From positions 1-6,851 of the forward strand of contig NZ_CALEDC010000458.1 in assembly GCF_937949835.1 (NCBI RefSeq): a DNA stretch of 6,851 nt, given 5' to 3'. Positions 1-6,851 of this stretch are shown in pieces. The DNA comes from an uncultured Campylobacter sp. (lineage in GTDB: Bacteria > Campylobacterota > Campylobacteria > Campylobacterales > Campylobacteraceae). The translations under genes and the position numbers were made by a program. Position 1 is the first letter of the stretch. Each line of letters starts with the position of its first letter. Under the pieces are notes generated by a model that worked only from the letters and a program-made list of their open reading frames with translations, was not told the DNA's origin and made no database searches.

Positions 1-2519
<2,519 letters not shown>

Positions 2520-2530
<11 letters not shown>

Positions 2531-2705
2531 AGAAAAAATGGAAAAGATTAACGCGCTTTTAAAAAGCCTAAACGACAAGGATCTGAGCCTAGAGGAGAGC
2601 GTGAAGCTGTATAAACAGGGCGTCGCGCTGCTAAAGGAGGCGAAGGAAATTTTAGAAAACGCCAAACTCGAGGTCGCCGAAATAAACGCACCCGAGCAGG
2701 CTTAG
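2520..2705 (+). CDS. xseB: Exodeoxyribonuclease VII small subunit
   Basis: XseB is the small helical subunit that binds XseA to form exonuclease VII, which degrades single-stranded DNA in the cytoplasm. The product has 61 residues, slightly shorter than the usual 65-80. It carries the family pattern FEEKMEKINALL, then DLSLEESVKLYKQGVALLKEAKEIL (interrupted only by its ordinary spacing) across residues 3-46, which predicts a two-helix hairpin. The ATG overlaps the last 11 bases of metX in another frame, and AAGGA at 2509-2513, six bases ahead, supports this start. The gene ends in TAG at 2703-2705. No xseA is visible here, so the large subunit must be encoded elsewhere. The shortening is at the acidic, poorly conserved C-terminal tail. 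Confidence 0.9.
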
Positions 2706-2714
2706 GAGGCGGCG

Positions 2715-3854
2715 ATGATAAACGTATGCGTTTTGCAACTACCGACGCTTTCGATGAGCGAAAATCGGATCGATTACTATATGAAGGTCGCCAAAGACAA
2801 CGGCGCGCGGATCGTGCTACTGGGCGAATATGAGCTAAATTCCTTCTTTAGCGAGCTTAAAAAGATGCCCCGCTCCATCGCGTGCGAACAGAGCGAGCAT
2901 AAGCAGGAGCTGATGGCGCGGCTGGCCGCCAAATACGACCTACATATCGTGGCGCCGATAATCAGAGCCGCAAGCGGCGCGATTTTGAGGCAGGCGGGCA
3001 TTTTCGGCGGCGCGGCTCAAAAAAGCGCGAGCTCTAGCAGCGAAAATTCCTTAAGCCTTAAAAGCGAGCCCGGTTGCAAGGGCGAGCTAAATTCCAAGAG
3101 CGATTTAAATTCCAACGATGGTTCAAATTCCAAAGGCGCTTTAAACTCCTGCGGCGCAAAATCTTTAAATTTCAAAGCCGCAAATTCCGCAGACGGTTTA
3201 AATTTAAGCGCTTCGATCCCGAGTAACTCGAACGCTTCAAATTTAAAAGCCGAAAGCCAAAAAGATGCGAGCAAAGAGGAGATCTTTTGCGCGAGCGAAA
3301 ACGAGCCTATCTGGGTGAAATCCTGCGCGAAATTTTCGCCCTCGGAGGTGAAATTTTACGATCAAAATATCCTGATGGACTATCCGCACTGGAATGAGGA
3401 GAGTTTTTTCGCCAACCGCAAAAGCCGCAAAATCGGTAAAATTTCGCCGATGATCTTTAGCGAAGGCGGCGTGAAATTCGGCGTCTGCTTCGGCTACGAG
3501 GCACATTTTGACGTATTTTGGCGCTATTTTATGCAAAAAAACGTCGGTTGCGTGCTCGTGCCGTGCGCTTCGACCTTCGAAAGCGGCGGGCGCTGGCGCG
3601 AGCTTTTGAAGATGCGCGCGTTTACAAACTCGCTCTACGTCATCCGCGCCAACCGCATCGGCGAGGCGAAATTCGGCGAGAGCGAGTTTAAATTTTACGG
3701 CGAGAGCTTCGTCGTAACCCCCGGCGGCGAGATCGCAAACGAGCTGAAAAACGAAGAGGGCGTGCTGATGTGCGAAGTGGACGCGGACGAGATCGCTGCG
3801 GCGCGCGGGTTGTGGAAATTCCGAAAAAATCTAGTCAGTAGGGGGCTTTTATGA
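2715..3854 (+). CDS. Carbon-nitrogen hydrolase (nitrilase superfamily) with a repetitive low-complexity insertion
   Basis: Members of this superfamily cleave amide or nitrile bonds through a Glu-Lys-Cys triad; the substrate is not identifiable here. Candidate catalytic residues are Glu38 (LLGEYELN), Lys242 (RKIGKISPM) and Cys258 (GVCFGYEAHF), and the C-terminal part has the expected YVIRANRIGE and FVVTPGGEI strands. The product has 379 residues, against roughly 250-300 for simple family members. The excess is explained by a hydrophilic Ser/Asn/Lys/Leu-rich stretch at about residues 100-197 (bases about 3012-3305), lying between the PIIRAASGAI strand and the ILMDYPHW segment. The frame is open throughout and both catalytic halves are intact, so the enzyme may still work with a disordered surface loop. 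ATG at 2715 is preceded by AGGAGG (2704-2709), which overlaps the xseB stop codon. The stop overlaps the next start (ATGA). There is no signal peptide, so it should be cytoplasmic. Confidence 0.88.
   Translation: MINVCVLQLPTLSMSENRIDYYMKVAKDNGARIVLLGEYELNSFFSELKKMPRSIACEQSEHKQELMARLAAKYDLHIVAPIIRAASGAILRQAGIFGGAAQKSASSSSENSLSLKSEPGCKGELNSKSDLNSNDGSNSKGALNSCGAKSLNFKAANSADGLNLSASIPSNSNASNLKAESQKDASKEEIFCASENEPIWVKSCAKFSPSEVKFYDQNILMDYPHWNEESFFANRKSRKIGKISPMIFSEGGVKFGVCFGYEAHFDVFWRYFMQKNVGCVLVPCASTFESGGRWRELLKMRAFTNSLYVIRANRIGEAKFGESEFKFYGESFVVTPGGEIANELKNEEGVLMCEVDADEIAAARGLWKFRKNLVSRGLL
3084..3155 (+). repeat. Four degenerate 18-base tandem repeats inside the hydrolase gene
   Basis: Four consecutive 18-base units encode ELNSKS, DLNSND, GSNSKG and ALNSCG (residues 124-147). 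All four have AAT TCC or AAC TCC at codons 3-4. Looser copies (SLNF, ANSADG, LNLSAS, ASNLKA) continue to about 3250. The unit is a multiple of three, so gain or loss of copies would keep the frame. This points to expansion by slippage or unequal recombination. Confidence 0.75.
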
Positions 3855-4516
3855 ACTACTTTCACAGACAGATCCAACTTTGGGGCGAGCAGACGCAGCG
3901 CGCGCTTGCGGATAAACGCATCCTGATCATCGGCGCGGGCGGGCTTGGAAGCAGCCTTTCTTACGCTCTGGGCGCAAGCGGCATCGGGCGGATCAGCGTC
4001 GTGGATTTCGACACGGTGGCGCTTCACAACATCCACAGGCAAATTTTATTCACGCTCGAAGACGAGGGCAAATTTAAAGCGGACGTTTTTAAAAGCCGCA
4101 CGGAGGCTCGCTACGACGGCGTGAGCGTGGAGGTGCATAAGAGCCGCGCGGAGGAATTTTTCGCTAGCGCGATAGGCGCGGGCGAGAAATTTGATCTGAT
4201 TTTGGATGCGACCGATAATCTCGCCACGCGTGCGCAGATCGATGCGTTTGCTAAGCAAATAGGCGTGCCGTGGGTGTTTGCGTCGGTGGACAGCTGGCAG
4301 TGCCAAGTCTGCTTCGTGCAGAATGCGGATTTTAAATTTTTCCCGAGCCTAAACGCGACGCCTGCGGGCATAACGGCTGCGATCGTAATGTTTGCGGCAA
4401 GCTTTGAGGCGAACCTCGCTCTGCGCTACCTAGCGGGGCTTGAGGTCGAAAAAGACCTGCTTTACTACGCGAACTTTTTTGGCGGCGAGCTGGAAGTTAG
4501 GAAGATAAAATTGTAG
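3851..4516 (+). CDS. ThiF/MoeB/HesA-family adenylyltransferase (E1-like), lacking the zinc-binding cysteines
   Basis: ThiF/MoeB-type enzymes use ATP to adenylate the C-terminal Gly-Gly of a small ubiquitin-fold sulfur carrier for thiamine or molybdopterin synthesis. This protein has 221 residues. It has the N-terminal helix arginine (HRQIQLWG), the nucleotide loop GAGGLGS (28-34), acidic VVDFDTV (50-56), NIHRQILF (60-67), Lys76 in the position of the conserved lysine, and DATDN (119-123). These are the ATP-binding features of the family. The two CxxC pairs that hold zinc in MoeB and ThiF are absent: the region reads FKFFPSLNATPAGI (161-174), and the only CxxC (WQCQVC) lies in a beta strand. 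The start ATG overlaps the hydrolase stop, and AGGGGG lies just ahead (3840-3845). No thiS, moaD or moaE partner is in the window, so the carrier and pathway remain unassigned. It is the last gene of the plus-strand unit. Confidence 0.85.
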   Translation: MNYFHRQIQLWGEQTQRALADKRILIIGAGGLGSSLSYALGASGIGRISVVDFDTVALHNIHRQILFTLEDEGKFKADVFKSRTEARYDGVSVEVHKSRAEEFFASAIGAGEKFDLILDATDNLATRAQIDAFAKQIGVPWVFASVDSWQCQVCFVQNADFKFFPSLNATPAGITAAIVMFAASFEANLALRYLAGLEVEKDLLYYANFFGGELEVRKIKL

Positions 4517-4521
4517 TTTTG

Positions 4522-4551
4522 GCTCGGGCTAGTTTAAATTTAAGCCCGAGC
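4522..4551 (+). terminator. Hairpin at the end of the guaB-thiF operon
   Basis: GCTCGGGCT (4522-4530) and AGCCCGAGC (4543-4551) form a perfect nine-pair, GC-rich stem around an AT-rich 12-base loop. It starts five bases after the stop of the ThiF-family gene, in a convergent intergenic region. The sequence after the stem (TTGTGGGTTAACTTT) is only moderately T-rich, so termination may be weak or need Rho. The minus-strand side has no T tract. Confidence 0.6.
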
Positions 4552-4592
4552 TTGTGGGTTAACTTTATATCAAAAAGCTAATTTTGAGCGTG

Positions 4593-4616
4593 TTAGTTTA
4601 ACTCTTCTTCTGTCAT
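4593..4616 (-). other. Seven-codon open frame with a strong ribosome-binding site, possible gene stump
   Basis: On the minus strand the sequence reads AAGGAG (4628-4623), six bases, then ATG at 4616 and the codons for MTEEELN followed by TAA at 4595-4593. It lies 17 bases after the stop of the ankyrin-repeat gene, in the position of a second gene of an operon. The signal for starting translation is as good as any in the window, yet only seven codons follow. If the TAA is skipped, the frame gives HAQN and then TAG. It could be the 5' end of a deleted gene, a tiny peptide gene or chance. I do not recognise the peptide. Confidence 0.4.
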
Positions 4617-4633
4617 TTTATTCTCCTTAATAT

Positions 4634-5965
4634 TTAGTTTTGATGACATTCTTTTCTTGCATTTTTTATCTCATCGGATGAGATTTCATCTATATATTTA
4701 TCTAGCTTTTTTAAATTATCTTTATACGGCTGATCAAGCTTACGACCGTCTTTATCTCTGGTATACATATGGATGGATACCGCTTCCATTTCATTTAACT
4801 CGCTTGCAAATTTCGTATATTCATAAACATCTTTAAATGTAGAATTTCTATCTTTGCAATATTTGCGATATACCGTCGTTATAAGAGAAATTTCACTTTT
4901 AGGTATATAATAAGTTGCATCGTAGTTTATTTTATAATAACTATCCAAACTATATATATAGTTTCTATGACAATCATCATATTTTCGTTTTAGAAATTCC
5001 GGACTCGGTTGTCCGCCTACGTTATACTGCATAAGCAGCTTTAAAATCGGTTCGTAATTTGGAGTGCCCGGAAATGTATCATACAATGAAAAATCATATT
5101 CGGTAATATCAAATCCGTCCGTCGGTTCCGCTTTATCATTTAATATTCCTTCAGGCACGACCTTTTTAATATCGTTTCCGTACCTTAAACCTACCGTAGA
5201 GTTTTGAAATTTCCAAATATATGGCTTGTAGCCGCTTTCTAATGCCATCTTTGCTATCTCATACATATTCGTATTCGTAAGATATGAAAAGAAATAATTC
5301 GGCTCTCCTATACTAATCATAGGATAGTTGGTATCATAAATCAACGTAAAATTTCCATCATCACTTATTTGCAAAGATTTTATATGGTTATAATTCGGCG
5401 GAAGCAGTCTGTTTCTAACGACTTCCGCCTCTTCAAATTTAACCCCGTTGTCTAAAAGCAGTCTTACCGCTTTAGTAGCATTATTTTCTATCGCATAAGC
5501 CATAGCGGATAGCTTGTATTCGTCTTTTTTATGTATATCCGCGCCTAGCTTTATAAGCTCTTGGGTAGTATTTGTATCATCCCAAAAGCTAGAATACATC
5601 ACGGGCGTTACACCTCCGTGCATAGTATGCTCTACGGATAGATTGTTATCTTTCATAAATTTTAAAATTTTATCAGTTTGCTTGCTTTTTAAAAGCCTTT
5701 TTAGCTCTACGTCTATAGGGGGTTCTTTAAATACGTTTTTCGGATTTGAATTGTAATCTATATCCCAATGTCTAAATGCAAAACTTTGCATCTCCGCTTC
5801 GCTTACATACTTATCAAGTCCCGCTTCTTTAGTAGTATCGGAGCCTATCGTAATAGTGTAGTGAGATTGAGATTTATGAAGTCCTACTCTTCCGCTTATG
5901 AATAGATACAAAATAAGGCAAGCAAAAACTGCGATGAATTGCAATATGGCTTTTAAATATTTCAA
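4634..5965 (-). CDS. Membrane-anchored ankyrin-repeat protein of unknown function
   Basis: The product has 443 residues. Residues about 5-24 form one hydrophobic segment that could be a membrane anchor or uncleaved signal. No lipobox is evident (Cys16 is inside the segment, without the usual context). Residues about 86-177 hold two to three ankyrin-type repeats: helices DVELKRLLKSKQTDKILKF, then GVTPVMYSSFWDD with TQELIKLGADIH, then SAMAYAIENNATKAVRLLLDNGV. Weaker echoes occur at 232-247 and 303-315. The remaining C-terminal half is Tyr/Lys/Asp-rich and not recognised. Ankyrin repeats mediate protein-protein contact, so no enzymatic role is proposed. The start is TTG at 5965-5963, with AAGGGG five bases upstream; the next in-frame Met is residue 59, after the membrane segment. 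The gene is far AT-richer than its neighbours (one sampled line, 5281-5340, is 30% GC; 3541-3600 in the hydrolase is 72%). This suggests horizontal acquisition. Confidence 0.85.
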   Translation of the reverse strand: MKYLKAILQFIAVFACLILYLFISGRVGLHKSQSHYTITIGSDTTKEAGLDKYVSEAEMQSFAFRHWDIDYNSNPKNVFKEPPIDVELKRLLKSKQTDKILKFMKDNNLSVEHTMHGGVTPVMYSSFWDDTNTTQELIKLGADIHKKDEYKLSAMAYAIENNATKAVRLLLDNGVKFEEAEVVRNRLLPPNYNHIKSLQISDDGNFTLIYDTNYPMISIGEPNYFFSYLTNTNMYEIAKMALESGYKPYIWKFQNSTVGLRYGNDIKKVVPEGILNDKAEPTDGFDITEYDFSLYDTFPGTPNYEPILKLLMQYNVGGQPSPEFLKRKYDDCHRNYIYSLDSYYKINYDATYYIPKSEISLITTVYRKYCKDRNSTFKDVYEYTKFASELNEMEAVSIHMYTRDKDGRKLDQPYKDNLKKLDKYIDEISSDEIKNARKECHQN

Positions 5966-5970
5966 AATTT

Positions 5971-5976
5971 CCCCTT
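5971..5976 (-). promoter_or_regulatory. Ribosome-binding site that fixes the TTG start of the ankyrin-repeat gene
   Basis: The minus strand reads AAGGGG, then AAATT, then TTG at 5965. The five-base spacing supports TTG as the start. No ATG exists in this frame before codon 59, and starting there would remove the membrane segment. Confidence 0.7.
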
Positions 5977-5992
5977 AGAATTAATTAGGAGG

Positions 5993-5998
5993 ATTATA
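5993..5998 (-). promoter_or_regulatory. Probable -10 box for the ankyrin-repeat gene
   Basis: The minus strand carries a consensus TATAAT at 5998-5993, preceded by GAGA and an AT-rich upstream stretch containing TTTAATTTGATTTGA. No clear -35 box is visible, which is normal for Campylobacter vegetative promoters. Transcription would begin about seven bases downstream, giving a leader of roughly 20 bases that includes the AAGGGG site. The gene therefore appears to have its own promoter rather than depending on the Rrf2-family gene upstream. Confidence 0.5.
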
Positions 5999-6034
5999 TC
6001 TCAAATCAAATTAAACCGAAATTTTACATGGCGA

Positions 6035-6065
6035 GCGGGTAAAATTTTATATAAATTTAGCCCGC
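6035..6065 (-). terminator. Imperfect hairpin after the Rrf2-family gene, possible terminator
   Basis: GCGGG (6035-6039) pairs with CCCGC (6061-6065). The inner AT stem TAAAATTT / AAATTTA extends it with one bulge, giving about 12 pairs around a short loop. It lies between the stop of the Rrf2-family gene and the promoter of the ankyrin gene on the same strand. No T run follows on either strand, so its role as a terminator is tentative. Confidence 0.3.
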
Positions 6066-6122
6066 AAGCCTTGAAATTCGAGCAAGTTTAGAAGATAAAT
6101 GCGTATTTAGAATTTTAAAGCT

Positions 6123-6533
6123 CTATCCCAAATCGCTCAAAAGATCCGCCAAGCTCACGCTTGATAGGGATTTTTTAAAATCATTCTGAATGCGAGCAAA
6201 TCGCGGCGCGAGTATCGCCTCGATCTTGCCGCCCACGGGGCAGGCGCTAGGCGAGCCTTTGTGCAGGCGAAACATCGCGTCCTCCTCGCTCACCGCCTCG
6301 TAAATGTCTAAAAGCGTGATGAGTCGCGCGTCGCGAGCTAGTGTGATGCCGCCCACGCCCGCGGTCGTGAGCACCAAAGCCGCGTTTTTTAGCTGCGAGA
6401 TCAGCTTGCGCGCGATGGCGGGGTTTATCCCCGAGCTTGCGGCGACGAAATCGCCCGTGACCTTCTCCTCGCGAAAATACGCGACGCAAAGCATGATGTG
6501 AACCGCAAGTGAAAATTTGATACCTATTTGCAT
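6123..6533 (-). CDS. Rrf2-family transcriptional regulator
   Basis: Rrf2 proteins are dimeric winged-helix DNA-binding repressors or activators, often sensing redox state, nitric oxide, iron-sulfur status or cysteine supply. The product has 136 residues, a normal family length. The family start (MQIGIKFSLAVHIMLCV) is followed by the winged helix with recognition-helix region GINPAIARKLISQLKNAALV (36-55), the wing GVGGITLARD (59-68), ITLLDIYEAV (72-81), and a C-terminal dimer helix. The signature ACPVGGKIEAIL (97-108) holds one Cys (Cys98). The three-cysteine cluster that binds Fe-S in IscR and NsrR is absent; the only other Cys is Cys16. This resembles the single-cysteine YwnA-like Rrf2 branch, where a thiol could be the sensor. 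ATG at 6533 has AAGGAG (6543-6538) four bases ahead. No clear promoter is visible, but the upstream DNA is a repeat array that could hold operator sites. Confidence 0.88.
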   Translation of the reverse strand: MQIGIKFSLAVHIMLCVAYFREEKVTGDFVAASSGINPAIARKLISQLKNAALVLTTAGVGGITLARDARLITLLDIYEAVSEEDAMFRLHKGSPSACPVGGKIEAILAPRFARIQNDFKKSLSSVSLADLLSDLG

Positions 6534-6549
6534 TTCGCTCCTTGATTTG

Positions 6550-6797
6550 GATCTGAGTTTTAGAATTTAAGCGAAATTTTCCTTAAACTCGGCCGCTAAA
6601 TTTCAGATCGCGCTAAAATTTCATCCGCTAGGCGATTTCTGCAAATTCTGATCTTAAATTTAATCGTTTCTAAATTTTATCAGCCAAACGATCTTTCTAA
6701 AATTCGGATATTAAATCTTAATCGTTCCGAAATTTTATCTGCTAGTCGATTTTTTAAAATTTAGATATTAATTTAATCACGCCTAAATTTCATCCGC
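6550..6797. repeat. Degenerate tandem repeat of about 57 bases upstream of the Rrf2-family gene
   Basis: Units begin with GAT(C/A) at 6606, 6650, 6707 and 6764; two full units are exactly 57 bases, and the first is shortened to 44. A core AAATTTYATCNGC recurs at 6616-6628, 6672-6684, 6730-6742 and 6785-6797, about 55-58 bases apart. The first and last cores are identical. A more diverged fifth unit probably spans 6550-6605. Three units have short inverted arms flanking the core: ATCGC/GCGAT (6607-6611, 6632-6636), ATCGTTT/AAACGAT (6663-6669, 6686-6692) and AATCG/CGATT (6720-6724, 6747-6751). No coding frame explains the array. It occupies nearly all of the 318 bases between the Rrf2-family start and the window end. 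Confidence 0.7.
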
Positions 6798-6851
6798 GAC
6801 ATAGCAAGCCGCGCGCCGCCGATACCGATAGCGCGACTATCCCTGTCTGCC
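6773..6851 (-). CDS. Possible 3' end of an upstream minus-strand gene, cut by the window edge
   Basis: Past the repeat array the sequence becomes GC-rich, like the coding DNA here. One minus-strand frame is open from the window edge to a TAA at 6775-6773 and ends with GIGGARLAMSRMKFRRD. A second minus frame is open to a TGA at 6792-6790, and the plus strand is open too, so the call rests mainly on base composition. The proposed end also overlaps the last repeat core, which argues against it. The product is not recognised. Confidence 0.2.
   Translation of the reverse strand, partial: ADRDSRAIGIGGARLAMSRMKFRRD

Noticed and set aside
3017..3274. Minus-strand open frame opposite the repetitive insertion
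   Set aside because: Its Glu-Phe-Lys periodicity is the mirror of the plus-strand repeat; it has no ribosome-binding site and no recognisable domain.
4668..4684. Perfect 7-pair inverted repeat ATCTCAT-CGG-ATGAGAT near the end of the ankyrin gene
   Set aside because: It lies inside the coding region, encodes ordinary residues (EISSDEI), and has no T run in the minus-strand direction that would make it a terminator.
5987..5992. AGGAGG on the plus strand between the ankyrin and Rrf2-family genes
   Set aside because: No ATG, GTG or TTG follows at a useful distance, and no plus-strand gene is present.
6550..6797. CRISPR array
   Set aside because: The whole 57-base unit is similar from copy to copy, so there are no unique spacers between constant repeats, and no cas gene is present.
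6800..6851. Partial tRNA or other structural RNA at the GC-rich window end
   Set aside because: GATAG/CTATC can pair, but no tRNA arms or TTC-loop pattern are visible on either strand.

Overview
The window looks like Campylobacter or a close epsilonproteobacterial (Campylobacterota) relative. The evidence is the guaB-metX-xseB-hydrolase-ThiF gene set, the epsilonproteobacterial style of MetX, and the abundance of AAATTT-type words in and between otherwise GC-rich genes. Species cannot be named from sequence alone. No RNA gene, CRISPR array, insertion sequence or replication origin is visible.

Region 1 (1-4516, plus strand) is one tightly packed transcription unit. It holds the 3' part of guaB (IMP dehydrogenase, truncated by the window edge), metX (homoserine O-acetyltransferase), xseB (exonuclease VII small subunit), a nitrilase-superfamily carbon-nitrogen hydrolase, and a ThiF/MoeB/HesA-type adenylyltransferase. 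Stops and starts overlap (GTGA, an 11-base overlap, ATGA) or lie within 10 bases, so translational coupling is likely. The most striking point is an in-frame TGA at 1131-1133 inside guaB. It separates the IMP-binding loop from the catalytic Arg-Tyr flap, while the reading frame and family-typical sequence resume at once on the far side. A hairpin at 4522-4551 probably ends the unit.

Region 2 (4517-5965) is an AT-rich accessory segment. It carries one minus-strand gene for a membrane-anchored ankyrin-repeat protein, with a TTG start, its own ribosome-binding site and a good -10 box. Just behind it is a seven-codon open frame with a near-perfect ribosome-binding site, which may be the stump of a lost gene. 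Base composition differs sharply from the flanks, suggesting insertion of foreign or accessory DNA.

Region 3 (6123-6851) has a minus-strand Rrf2-family transcription regulator. Its upstream DNA is a degenerate tandem array with a period of about 57 bases. Each good copy carries the core AAATTTYATCNGC, and three copies carry short inverted arms around it. The last ~50 bases are GC-rich and may be the 3' end of another gene cut by the window.

The plus-strand genes do not form one pathway (GMP synthesis, methionine synthesis, DNA repair, an unassigned hydrolase, an unassigned E1-like enzyme). They look like a housekeeping operon of convenience. No convincing new defence or mobile system is visible. 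The items worth follow-up are the guaB stop, the repetitive insertion in the hydrolase, the ankyrin segment with its mini-ORF, and the repeat array before the Rrf2 gene.
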